From DATBLE01 sp046734335 (lineage in GTDB: Bacteria > Actinomycetota > Thermoleophilia > Gaiellales > Gaiellaceae), in the NCBI GenBank assembly GCA_046734335.1, contig JBKPRA010000072.1, positions 52,884 through 116,883 on the forward strand: a DNA stretch of 64,000 nucleotides, read 5' to 3'. The notes below the pieces were generated by a model. That model was not told the origin of the DNA, ran no database searches, and was given only the letters and a program-made list of their open reading frames with translations. The first letter of the stretch is position 1. The number at the start of each line of letters is the position of its first letter. Both the position numbers and the translations under genes were made by a program. Below, piece by piece: positions 31,940 through 41,523 of this stretch.

Positions 31940-32245
31940 ATGGCGGCCCACGAGCTCCAGGAGCAGGGGATGGACACGGTCGACGCCAACCTCGCGCTCG
32001 GCTTCGCCGCCGACGAGCGGGAGCGGGGAATCGGCAACCAGATCCTGGCCGACCTCGGTCTCGGCACGATCCGGCTCCTGACCAATTACCCGAAGAAGGT
32101 CGCTGGCCTGGGGGCAGACGGCCTGCCCGTCGAGCAGGTGCCGCAGAACGGCGAGAACCTGCGCTATCTCCGCGCGAAACGTGAGAAGCTCGGTCACCGG
32201 CTCCATCACCAGGACGTCAAGTTCGAACCCGACGCGGAAGCGTGA
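31940..32245 (+). pseudogene. ribBA: ribBA 3' fragment (GTP cyclohydrolase II C-terminus)
   Basis: About 100 residues matching only the C-terminal end of GTP cyclohydrolase II: AHELQEQGMDTVDANLALGF (the YxLQxxGxDTxxAN hallmark), GNQILADLGLGTIRLLTNYP KK and NLRYLRAKREKLGH. The dihydroxybutanone-phosphate synthase half (RibB) and the zinc/GTP site of RibA are absent. The 3' end is intact and overlaps ribH by 4 nt (GTGA). An in-frame ATG at 31940 could start a short product, but it would lack catalytic residues. Fusion to ribE sequence upstream points to one large deletion. Confidence 0.72.
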
Positions 32246-33213
32246 GCGACAACCTCGACGAATCCCAGGACTGGCCGCTGCGGGACTACTCCGCGCGGCT
32301 CCGCCCGCCGCGGCTACCCGAGGAGACGGCGGAGGCCGAGCCCGAGGAGCGGCCCGAGCTCGAGGAGCAGCGCGAGCCCGAGGCACAGCGTGAGCCCGAG
32401 CCGGCGCTCGAGCCCGACCCTGAGGCTGCCTTCGAGCCACCACCCACCTCCTCCGCCGGAGTCGAGGTGCTCTACGACGAGGACGACGAGCAGCCGGCCG
32501 CTCCGGCCGAGACGCCTGGCGAACCGGCCCTCCAGGGAGAAGCCGAAGCCCCGGAGGAGTCTGTCCCTACGGATACGTCTGACGAGGCGGCCGCCGTCCA
32601 GGGGCCGACCCCGGAGGGGTCCGTTCCTGCGGAGACCGCTGCGCCGGAAGAGGTGGCCGAGCCGGTCGAGGAGGCGGAGCCGCAGCTCGAGGAGAGTCCG
32701 CCCGAGCCCGAGCACGCCGAGGGCGACCTGCGCATCCCCGACGGAACCTCCGTGCTCGAAGGATCGCCGAATGGGAACCGGCGCACGGTCGCGATCGTCG
32801 TCAGCAAGTTCAACGGTGAGATCACCAACAGGCTGCTCGACTCGGCGCTGACCGCACTCGACGAGGCCGGAGTCTCGCGCGACGCGGTGCTGGTCATGCC
32901 CGTTCCGGGCGCGTTCGAGCTGCCGATCGCGGCGATGGCGCTCGCCAAGACCCGCCGCTACTCCTGCGTGATCGCGCTCGGCTGCGTGATCCGCGGGGAG
33001 ACGCCGCACTTCGACTTCGTCGCCGGCGAGGCGGCGAGTGGGCTCCAGCTGGCCGGGATCGAGACCGGCGTGCCGGTCTCCTTCGGCCTGCTCACCTGCG
33101 ACACCGCCGAGCAGGCGGAGGAGCGGGTGGAGCGCGGCGGCTGGGCGGCCCGCACCGCTCTCGAGATGGCCGACGCGTTCGCGCAGCTGCGAACCGCAGT
33201 TGCGCGCGGTTAG
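32242..33213 (+). CDS. ribH: Lumazine synthase (RibH) with a long acidic N-terminal extension
   Basis: 323 residues. The last ~143 are a complete 6,7-dimethyl-8-ribityllumazine synthase: TVAIVVSKFNGEITNRLLDS (from about residue 181), VPGAFELPIAA, ALGCVIRGETPHFDFVAGEA (with the catalytic His-Phe-Asp region) and GVPVSFGLLTCDTAEQA. The first ~178 residues are low-complexity, very rich in Glu, Pro and Ala (EPEERPELEEQREPEAQREP), with an internal near-repeat PEESVP.../PEGSVP. RibH normally has about 155 residues and forms pentamers or 60-mer shells. The start overlaps the ribBA remnant stop. It is the only intact gene of the riboflavin set here. Confidence 0.85.
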   Translation: MSDNLDESQDWPLRDYSARLRPPRLPEETAEAEPEERPELEEQREPEAQREPEPALEPDPEAAFEPPPTSSAGVEVLYDEDDEQPAAPAETPGEPALQGEAEAPEESVPTDTSDEAAAVQGPTPEGSVPAETAAPEEVAEPVEEAEPQLEESPPEPEHAEGDLRIPDGTSVLEGSPNGNRRTVAIVVSKFNGEITNRLLDSALTALDEAGVSRDAVLVMPVPGAFELPIAAMALAKTRRYSCVIALGCVIRGETPHFDFVAGEAASGLQLAGIETGVPVSFGLLTCDTAEQAEERVERGGWAARTALEMADAFAQLRTAVARG

Positions 33214-33243
33214 GCCGCTCTCCCCGCTACACTTCCCGGCCGC

Positions 33244-33432
33244 ATGTCGAAGATCTGCTCTGTCTGCGGGAAGAAGCCTTCGTTCGGCCATCACCGGAGC
33301 CACTCGATGGTGGCGACCAAGCGCCGCTTCGACCCGAACCTGCAGCGTGTCCGCATCGTCGTGGACGGCACGCCGAAGCGCGCGTACGTCTGCACGCGCT
33401 GCCTGAAGAGCGGCAAGGTCATCAAGGCCTAG
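33244..33432 (+). CDS. rpmB: 50S ribosomal protein L28, zinc-binding type
   Basis: 62 residues. SKICSVCGKKPSFGHHRSHS at the start and YVCTRCLKSGKVIKA at the end give two CxxC pairs, so this is the Zn-binding (C+) form. The conserved SHSMVATKRRFDPNLQRVRI core is intact. TACACT (33228-33233) lies 10 nt before the ATG. It is followed by a 200-nt non-coding stretch with strong self-complementarity that starts at its stop codon. Confidence 0.95.
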   Translation: MSKICSVCGKKPSFGHHRSHSMVATKRRFDPNLQRVRIVVDGTPKRAYVCTRCLKSGKVIKA

Positions 33433-33598
33433 GAGGGTCTGGCGCAACGTGGTCGATGCCGCCAGGCCACGCTAGGCGGCGCGCTGCCGCGACCTCAGGC
33501 GCCGCGATAGCCAGTCACTATCGGGGCTCGCTGCGTCCTTGCATCACACTCGCCCATCGCACCCTGGCGGCGAGCAACGTTCCACCAGGCCCTCCTAG
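33429..33598. ncRNA. Candidate structured RNA (or small inverted-repeat element) after rpmB
   Basis: A nested set of long complementary arms encloses this 170-nt interval. CTAGGAGGG (33429-33437) pairs perfectly with CCCTCCTAG (33590-33598) and extends to 14 bp with TCTGG/CCAGG, including one G-U. Then AACGT/ACGTT (33446-33450 with 33577-33581) and GCCGCCAGG/CCTGGCGGC (33458-33466 with 33563-33571, perfect 9 bp). Small internal hairpins fill the middle, for example GATAG/CTATC (33506-33522) and GCGGC/GCCGC. There is no open frame with coding character. The strand is undetermined. It does not match tmRNA, RNase P RNA, SRP RNA or tRNA motifs known to me; a 6S-like RNA or a MITE-like insertion are alternatives. 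Confidence 0.4.
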
Positions 33599-33635
33599 CA
33601 ACCGCGAGCGACCCCGAGGGGTCTAATCTCGCGCA

Positions 33636-33986
33636 GTGGATTTCGTCCTGAACTCATCCGAGCTCGGACGAGTGGCGATCACCGGCGACGCCGTCGCCCA
33701 GATCGTCGGCCTGACGGCGGCCGAGTGCTATGGCGTCGTCGGCACGACCACGACCGGCAGGCTGGGCCGGCTGCTGACCCGCGACCGCACGACGCGCGGG
33801 ATCGAGGTCTCCGGCGACGAGCAGGGCCTGTCGATCGCGCTGCACGTGGTGGTCGAGCACGGCCTGAACCTGGCCGAGGTCGCGTCGACCGTCCGCAACC
33901 GCGTCGCCTACGAGGTGGGGCGGATGACCGGCCTGGAGATCTCCGCCGTCGAGGTGCACATCGACGCCGTGAAAGCCTCGGCATGA
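33636..33986 (+). CDS. Asp23/Gls24 family (DUF322) protein
   Basis: 116 residues: GRVAITGDAVAQIVGLTAAE CYGVVG opens the typical Asp23 fold, with SIALHVVVEHGLNLAEVAST VRNRVAYEV and a closing AVEVHIDAV strand. The family is envelope-stress or alkaline-shock related and often sits directly before the DAK2/FakA gene, as here (4-nt overlap, ATGA). The GTG start is preceded by TAATCT (33624-33629) and 6 nt. No transmembrane helix, so probably cytoplasmic or membrane-associated through a partner. Confidence 0.88.
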   Translation: MDFVLNSSELGRVAITGDAVAQIVGLTAAECYGVVGTTTTGRLGRLLTRDRTTRGIEVSGDEQGLSIALHVVVEHGLNLAEVASTVRNRVAYEVGRMTGLEISAVEVHIDAVKASA

Positions 33987-35572
33987 GCAGCGATCTGGAG
34001 GCGATCCGCCGCCTTGCCGGGCCTGCCGCTGCGGCGCTGGAGGCAAGCCGCGGTCGCATCGACGACCTGAACGTCTACCCCGTGCCGGACGGGGACACCG
34101 GCACCAACCTGACGCTGACGGTCAGGGCAGTCCAGAAGGCGCTGGCGGAGCTCGACGACGCCCCTCGTGAGCGTCTCGCCCACGAGGTCGCGCGGGCAGC
34201 GCTGATGGGTGCCCGCGGCAACTCGGGCGTGATCCTTTCTCAGATCGTCCGCGGCTTCGCCGAGGTGCTGGGAGGCGCGCAGGTGATCGATGCGCCCACG
34301 ATCGCACGGGCCTTCCGCTCCGCCAGCGACGCGGCGTACCGCGCGGTGCGGAAGCCGGTCGAGGGGACGATGCTGACCGTGATCCGCGAGTTGGCCGAGG
34401 AGGCCGAAGCACAGGCGCGGCCCGACCTGCCCGTCGCCGACCTGCTGCCCGCGCTCCTGCGACGAGGAGAGGACGCGCTCGCGCGTACGCCCCAGCATCT
34501 CGAGATCCTCCGCCAGGCGGGCGTCGTCGACGCCGGCGGCGCGGGCCTGCTCGAGCTCGTCCGCGGCCTGACCGCGGCCGTGACCGGCGAGGCCCTGCCG
34601 GACCCGCCAGTCGGCCTCGAGGACGTGAGCCTCGATGCGATCCACCAGGAGCTCTCGCGCTATCGCTACTGCACCGTCTTCGTCGTCGAGGGCGACGGCC
34701 TCGACCGTGACGCGCTCGAGCGCGCCGTCGAGCCGCTCGGCGACTCGCTGATGGTCGTGGGCGACGAGTCTGCGCTGAAGGTGCATGTGCACACGGACGA
34801 CCCCGGCCGCGCCCTCACGATCGGCGCCGCCACCGGCGTGCTCGAGGGGATCGAGATCGCGAACATGCACCGTCAGACCAAGCAGCGGGAAACCCGTCTG
34901 CTCGAGCTCGTTCCGGATCCGCGCGAGACCGAGGTGGTCGCGGTCGTCGCCGGCGAGGGCAACGCCCGCCTCTTCCGCAGCCTTGGGGTGACGGGCGTCG
35001 TCGAAGGCGGCCAGTCGATGAACCCGTCGACCGCCGACATCCTCGCCGCCGTCGACGCGACCTCTGCGCCGGAGGTGGTCGTGCTGCCGAACAACGCGAA
35101 CGTGATCCTCTCGGCCGAGCAGGCGGCCACGCATGCGTCCAAGCCGGTGCTGGTCGTCGGCACGCGCTCGATTCCGGCCGGGATTGCGGCGATGGTCGCC
35201 TACGACGGCACCCGTACGGCGGCGGACAACGCGGCGGAGATGACGGATGCGGTCGCCGTCGTCGCCACCGGCGCGGTGACCACCGCCTCGCGCGCGGTGC
35301 AGCTCGACGGCCTCGCAGTCCGGAAGGGGTCGTTCCTCGGCCTGCTCGAAGGGGAGCCGGTCGCAGGCGGGCCGGCGTTCGAGGAGGTCGCGGCCACGGT
35401 GGTCGCGTTGCTGTTGGCGGAGCCCCGCGAGCTGCTGACGCTTCTGCCCGGCGAGGACGCTCCAGCGCTGAACGACCTGCTCGACCGGATCGCCGAGTCC
35501 CACCCCGAGATCGAAGTCGACGTCCAGGACGGTGGCCAGCCGAACTACCACCTGCTCCTGTCGGCCGAATAG
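33983..35572 (+). CDS. fakA: DAK2-domain fatty acid kinase subunit FakA (YloV-like)
   Basis: 529 residues. An N-terminal DhaL/DAK2 kinase domain with NVYPVPDGDTGTNLTLT (about residues 30-46; Asp residues bind Mg-ATP) and GARGNSGVILSQIVRGFAE (about 73-91), a middle domain with LKVHVHTDDPGRALTIGAAT, and a C-terminal FakA domain (QSMNPSTADILAAVDATSAP, VVVLPNNANVILSA). FakA phosphorylates fatty acids bound to a FakB (DegV-type) protein, and a DegV gene lies one gene downstream. The ATG overlaps the Asp23 gene stop. Confidence 0.92.
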   Translation: MSSDLEAIRRLAGPAAAALEASRGRIDDLNVYPVPDGDTGTNLTLTVRAVQKALAELDDAPRERLAHEVARAALMGARGNSGVILSQIVRGFAEVLGGAQVIDAPTIARAFRSASDAAYRAVRKPVEGTMLTVIRELAEEAEAQARPDLPVADLLPALLRRGEDALARTPQHLEILRQAGVVDAGGAGLLELVRGLTAAVTGEALPDPPVGLEDVSLDAIHQELSRYRYCTVFVVEGDGLDRDALERAVEPLGDSLMVVGDESALKVHVHTDDPGRALTIGAATGVLEGIEIANMHRQTKQRETRLLELVPDPRETEVVAVVAGEGNARLFRSLGVTGVVEGGQSMNPSTADILAAVDATSAPEVVVLPNNANVILSAEQAATHASKPVLVVGTRSIPAGIAAMVAYDGTRTAADNAAEMTDAVAVVATGAVTTASRAVQLDGLAVRKGSFLGLLEGEPVAGGPAFEEVAATVVALLLAEPRELLTLLPGEDAPALNDLLDRIAESHPEIEVDVQDGGQPNYHLLLSAE

Positions 35573-35581
35573 CATCGAGCC

Positions 35582-35962
35582 ATGGCGGTCCGGGTCATGC
35601 TGATCGAGGACAACGACGTGTTCCGAAACGCGTTGGAGGTCCTGCTCACACTCGATGCCGACATCGAGATCGCCGGCGCGGAGCCCGACGGCAACGACGT
35701 CGTCGAGCGTTGTCGGGAACTCGAGCCCGATGTCGTGCTCGTGGACTATCGCCTCCCGGGCATCGACGGCGTTCAGGTGACGCGGCTCCTGCGCGAGCAC
35801 GCTCCGGGCGTCGCAGTGGTCGCGCTCACCGCTGCGGCTGGCGAGCGCGAGGTCGAAGCGCTCCTCGAAGCAGGTGCCACCTCCTGCCTCGGAAAGGATC
35901 GGCCTCTGGACGAGATCGTCGATGCCGTGCGCAGCGCGGCCGGCCGGTCGGCGACTCGCTGA
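35582..35962 (+). CDS. Single-domain response regulator (CheY-like receiver)
   Basis: 126 residues, receiver domain only. The acidic pair is LIEDNDVF (residues 8-10), the phosphoacceptor Asp is in VVLVDYRLPGIDG (about residue 52), the switch Thr is in VALTAAAG and the Lys in CLGKDRPLDE. No output domain follows. The start ATG is preceded by TAGCAT (35570-35575) and 6 nt, where TAG is the fakA stop; the gene overlaps degV (TGATG). No histidine kinase is nearby. Its position between the two parts of a fatty acid kinase system is unusual. Confidence 0.88.
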   Translation: MAVRVMLIEDNDVFRNALEVLLTLDADIEIAGAEPDGNDVVERCRELEPDVVLVDYRLPGIDGVQVTRLLREHAPGVAVVALTAAAGEREVEALLEAGATSCLGKDRPLDEIVDAVRSAAGRSATR

Positions 35963-36825
35963 TGCAGCTCACGGCGACGAACACCGCCGTCGTCCTGGAC
36001 TCGACCGCGGACTTCCCGGAAGGCCCGCAGCGCTTTCCGAACTGGCGGGTCGTCCCCCTGTACGTGCGCTTCGGCGCCGAGAGCTTCCGCGACTACGCCG
36101 AACTCGGCCCGCAGGAGTTCTACGAGCGTCTGCGCATCGCCTCGGACCTGCCGACCACCTCGCAGCCGACTCCTGGCGACTTCCTCGAGGTCTACCGGGG
36201 GCTGGAGCGGTACGAGCGGATCCTCTCTCTGCATATCCCGGCCACGCTGTCCGGGACGGTCGAGAGCGCGCGGCTGGCCGGCGGCGAGCTTGGCGGCGGG
36301 AAGGTGCGCGCGATCGACAGCGGGACGGTCTCGGCCGGCCTGGCGCTCCTCGCGCTGGGCGTCCAGAAGCGTCTCGAGCGCGGGACGACCGACGAGGCTC
36401 TCGACGCGTACGTCGAGAGGTTCCGGCGCGAGAGTCGGATCGTCTTCACCGTCGATACGCTCGAGTACCTCGCCAAGGGCGGGCGCATTGGCAAGGCCGC
36501 GGCGATGGCCGGGACGCTGCTGAACATCAAGCCGATCCTGGCGATCGAGCAGGGCGAGGTCGTCCCGCTGAAGCGCGTGCGAGGTGCCCACAAGGCGTTC
36601 CTCGAGTTCGTCGAGGCGTTCGAGCAGGGAAGCGTCGACCGGCCGTCGCTGCGCGTGGGCATCGCAGACGCGGATGCGCCTGACCGCCGAGACGCCGTCC
36701 GCGACCTCGTCCACCGCACGCGGCCACAGGCACGGGTCGAGGTCGAGACGACGCTCGGCGCGGTCGTCGGGACACATGCCGGACCGGGCGCCGTCGGCTT
36801 CTTCTGGTTCGACGGCTCCGACTGA
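35962..36825 (+). CDS. DegV-family fatty-acid-binding protein (FakB-like)
   Basis: 287 residues. The DegV fold: AVVLDSTADFPEG at the start, DLPTTSQPTPGDFLEVYRGL (about residues 55-74, the Thr-Ser-Gln-Pro fatty-acid carboxylate site), ILSLHIPATLSGTVESARLA and TLEYLAKGGRIGKAAAMAGT LLNIKPIL. It binds a fatty acid and presents it to FakA for phosphorylation, feeding phospholipid synthesis. The start overlaps the response regulator stop. The same locus continues into recG after 24 nt, and plsX and acpP lie 9 kb further on. Confidence 0.92.
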   Translation: MQLTATNTAVVLDSTADFPEGPQRFPNWRVVPLYVRFGAESFRDYAELGPQEFYERLRIASDLPTTSQPTPGDFLEVYRGLERYERILSLHIPATLSGTVESARLAGGELGGGKVRAIDSGTVSAGLALLALGVQKRLERGTTDEALDAYVERFRRESRIVFTVDTLEYLAKGGRIGKAAAMAGTLLNIKPILAIEQGEVVPLKRVRGAHKAFLEFVEAFEQGSVDRPSLRVGIADADAPDRRDAVRDLVHRTRPQARVEVETTLGAVVGTHAGPGAVGFFWFDGSD

Positions 36826-36849
36826 GGCCGGCGGTATGCTCGGACCGAG

Positions 36850-38912
<2,063 letters not shown>

Positions 38913-38916
<4 letters not shown>

Positions 38917-39668
38917 GCTGCTGCGGCGGCCACGGCGTTGAGGTCCCGGCCGAGCAGGAGGCCGTTGTAGGCGAAGTCCTGCTCGCGGAGCGCCTCGTTG
39001 TAGTAATGGAGCGCGTCGCCGGTGAGCGAGGCGCCGTGCATGGCGTGGATCCAGGCCGGGGCGAGGGCCTCGATCCGGTCGACGACGGCGCGCACCGGGT
39101 TCTCGTGGGCGAAGATCCCGATCCCGCGGTAGACCTCGATCATCGCGTCCGACAGGTTCTCGTTCACGACCGGCGGCTGGTCGCCCGGCTGCAGGTACAG
39201 GTCGGACGGGAAGAGGCTCCCGGTCGACTCCTCGAACACCATCATCGAGTCCCAGTGGTGGACGTGCGGCGTCTCCAGGAAGCGGAGCGTGTGGCGCCCG
39301 AGCTCGAGCTTCTCGCCGTCCATGAAGCTGCGCACGCGCCCGGTGTCGACGCCGAAGCTCGCCGCGTTCAGCTGGATCGAGAGCGCCGAGCCGACGAGCT
39401 CGGCGCCCGGTGCGTCACTCATCAGCGGGTCCATGCCGCCGTTCTCGTCGCCCTCCCAGTGCAGGAGGACGAGGTTTGCGAGCGTGGCCGGGTCGAGCAC
39501 CTCGCGGATCGCCCCCCGGATGTTGTCGACCATGAAGTGGTCGCCCGTGTGGACGAGCGTCGGCCGCTCGTCGTCGATCAGAAACTGGTTGAACGTGATC
39601 CCGTACGTCTCGGTCATCGTCGAGATGCGGTAGACGCCGCCGGCGATATGGTCGATTCTGGTTTCCAT
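38913..39668 (-). CDS. Metallo-beta-lactamase-fold oxygen-binding di-iron (ODP/flavodiiron-type) protein
   Basis: 251 residues. The ATG at 39668 follows AAAAGGAGGG, a perfect Shine-Dalgarno; the longer open frame upstream runs through the promoter. The fold is the MBL domain of flavodiiron proteins: LVHTGDHFMVDN, then LLHWEGDENGGMD with the H-x-E-x-D di-iron ligands (about residues 82-86), HVHHWDSMMVFEESTGSLFP and a late HAMHGASL His. There is no flavodoxin domain, so this is a stand-alone ODP that could sense O2 or NO or need a separate reductase. It is controlled with the divergent TetR gene. Confidence 0.82.
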
Positions 39669-39682
39669 GATCCCTCCTTTTC

Positions 39683-39737
39683 GTTGCACATGACTGTGTA
39701 GCGATCGACTATAATTCACTAGACACAGTTGTGCAAC
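39683..39737. promoter_or_regulatory. Divergent promoters with paired operator dyads (ODP gene / TetR gene)
   Basis: The left arm GTTGCACA-TG-ACTGTGT (39683-39699) and the right arm ACACAGT-TGTGCAAC (39723-39737) are inverted copies apart from a 2-nt insertion; each also has an internal CACA...TGTG dyad. Between them lies CTATAATTC. Minus strand: -35 TTGCAC (39736-39731), 17 nt, -10 TATAGT (39713-39708), for the ODP gene. Plus strand: -10 TATAAT (39710-39715), with TTGCAC 20 nt upstream, for tetR. TetR bound at either arm would block both promoters. Confidence 0.75.
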
Positions 39738-39747
39738 AATTTCTTCC

Positions 39748-40326
39748 ATGACCCGCAAGTACGAACTGAAGAAGCGCGCCGAGCGCCAGGAGGAGACCCG
39801 TCGACGCATCGTCGAGGCGGCGATCCAATTGCACCGGACGAAAGGGCCGGCACGGACGACCTTCAGCGACATCGCTGCGCTCGCGGGCGTCCAGCGACAC
39901 ACGCTCTACCGGTATTTCCCGGACGAGCGCGCGATGGGGCTCGCCTGCTCGGGTCTTCACTTCGAGCTCAACCCTCCGCCGGACCCGGCAGCATGGGAGG
40001 CGATCGCGGATCCGGCCGAGCGGCTGCGGGTCGGGCTGGAGGCGCTCTACGCGTGGTACGAGCGCAACGAGGACATGTTCTCCTGCGTGTTTCGCGACGC
40101 CGAGATCGACCCACTGGTCCGCGAGCTGTTCGAGCTGCGCGGGGTGGAGCCGATGGCACGAGTTGCCGCCGTGCTCTCCCGGGGGCTGGGGACGGGCAGG
40201 CGAGCGCGGGCCGCCTTCTCGCTCGCGCTCGACTTCCACGCGTGGCGGCGTCTCGCGCAGAGCGGCCTCGATGCGCCTGACGCGGCGACGCTGATGGCGG
40301 ACGCGGTTCTCTGCGCGTCGCGCTGA
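39748..40326 (+). CDS. TetR-family transcriptional regulator
   Basis: 192 residues. The N-terminal HTH is ETRRRIVEAAIQLHRTKGPA RTTFSDIAALAGVQRHTLYRYFPDE (about residues 14-58), standard TetR. The C-terminal ligand domain (about residues 65-190) has no recognised ligand signature; the segment LRVGLEALYAWYERNEDMFS resembles other actinobacterial members. The binding sites are almost certainly the inverted repeats at 39683-39737, so it should regulate itself and the divergent di-iron protein. The effector is unknown. Confidence 0.9.
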   Translation: MTRKYELKKRAERQEETRRRIVEAAIQLHRTKGPARTTFSDIAALAGVQRHTLYRYFPDERAMGLACSGLHFELNPPPDPAAWEAIADPAERLRVGLEALYAWYERNEDMFSCVFRDAEIDPLVRELFELRGVEPMARVAAVLSRGLGTGRRARAAFSLALDFHAWRRLAQSGLDAPDAATLMADAVLCASR

Positions 40327-40359
40327 GGGTCGCTCTTAGTCGCACCCTACGATCACGGC

Positions 40360-40887
40360 ATGCGGATCATCGCCGGCGAGCATCGGGGAGCCCGCATCTT
40401 CGCGCCGAAGGGCGAGGACACCCGTCCCACCTCCGACCGCGTGCGGGAGGCGGCCTTCAACCTGATCGGGCCGGTCGACGGCGCTGCCGTGCTCGACCTC
40501 TTCGCCGGCTCGGGGGCGATGGGGCTCGAGGCGCTCTCGCGCGGCGCGGCAGCGACGACGTTCGTCGAGAGCGACCGCGACGCCTGCCGGAGTATCGACC
40601 GGAACCTCGAAAAGCTCCGGATGACGGGCGCGACGGTTCTCCAGCGGGACGTGTTCCAGACGCTCGCCGGCGATCCCCGCACCTACGACCTGATCCTCTG
40701 CGACCCGCCCTACGGGTTCGACCAGGACGCCAGGATCGCGCCGTACCTCCGACGCGCGCTCGCCGAGGACGGTCTGCTCGTCTACGAGACGACCTCCCGA
40801 CGTGAGCCCGTTCTCGACGGTCTCCGGGTCCGTACCTCGCGCACGTACGGCTCGGCACGGCTTACGCTGTTCGAGCATGAGTCGTAG
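40360..40887 (+). CDS. rsmD: 16S rRNA (guanine-966-N2)-methyltransferase
   Basis: 175 residues. MRIIAGEHRGARIFAPKGED TRPTSDRVREAAFN is the RsmD N-terminal hallmark; VLDLFAGSGAMGLEALSRGA (about residues 46-65) binds SAM and LILCDPPYGFD (about 109-119) is the catalytic DPPY motif. It methylates G966 in 16S rRNA. The ATG has TACGAT (40348-40353) 6 nt upstream. coaD follows after 27 nt, the usual rsmD-coaD pairing. Confidence 0.94.
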   Translation: MRIIAGEHRGARIFAPKGEDTRPTSDRVREAAFNLIGPVDGAAVLDLFAGSGAMGLEALSRGAAATTFVESDRDACRSIDRNLEKLRMTGATVLQRDVFQTLAGDPRTYDLILCDPPYGFDQDARIAPYLRRALAEDGLLVYETTSRREPVLDGLRVRTSRTYGSARLTLFEHES

Positions 40888-40914
40888 GCTCGACGGAGAC
40901 TCCAAGGAGCGGAG

Positions 40915-41460
40915 GTGCCGGCTTTGCCGGTGCCGGAGCGCGAATTGATCACGGCGATCTACCCCGGCACGTACGACCCGGTCACTCTCGGGCACGCCGA
41001 TGTCATCCGCCGCGCGGCGGCGATCTTCGACCGCGTCGTCGTCGGCGTCGTCCGCCATCCGGTGCACAAGGAGCCGACGTTCACGATCGACGAGCGGGTC
41101 GCCTTCGTCCGCGAGGCTCTCGCCGATGTGTCGAACGTCGAGGTGGACGTCTTCGCCGAGCTGGTCGTCGACTTCGCCCGCCGCTGGGAGGCGAAGGCGA
41201 TCGTGAAGGGGCTGCGGGTGATCTCCGACTTCGAGTGGGAATTCCAGATGAACCAGCTGAACCGCCACCTTGCACCCGAGATCGAGACCGTCTACGTCAT
41301 GGCCAGCCCGCTGTACTCGTTCATCTCCTCCAGCGGCGTGAAGGAGATCGCAACCTTCGGCGGAAATGTCGACGAGCTTGTCCCGCCTGCGGTGGCGGCG
41401 AGATTCCGGGAGCTGTTCCCGGAAGGACGGGGCGGCGCCCCCACGAGCCCGCAGGAGTAG
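40915..41460 (+). CDS. coaD: Pantetheine-phosphate adenylyltransferase
   Basis: 181 residues from GTG 40915, with later in-frame starts possible because the enzyme fold begins about 11 residues in (ITAIYPGTYDPVTLGHADVI). TxGH here is TLGH, the nucleotidyl-transfer motif. RHPVHKEPTFTIDERVAFVR, VKGLRVISDFEWEFQMNQLN and YSFISSSGVKEIATFGGNVD are all standard for CoaD, which makes dephospho-CoA. A C-terminal tail of about 15 residues (GRGGAPTSPQE) is extra. GGAG lies upstream. Confidence 0.95.
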   Translation: MPALPVPERELITAIYPGTYDPVTLGHADVIRRAAAIFDRVVVGVVRHPVHKEPTFTIDERVAFVREALADVSNVEVDVFAELVVDFARRWEAKAIVKGLRVISDFEWEFQMNQLNRHLAPEIETVYVMASPLYSFISSSGVKEIATFGGNVDELVPPAVAARFRELFPEGRGGAPTSPQE

Positions 41461-41523
41461 CACGATCGCTCCGGGCCCCGACCCAGGCTTCGCCCGGCGG
41501 GCCGCCGGGTAGACTGCAGCCCT

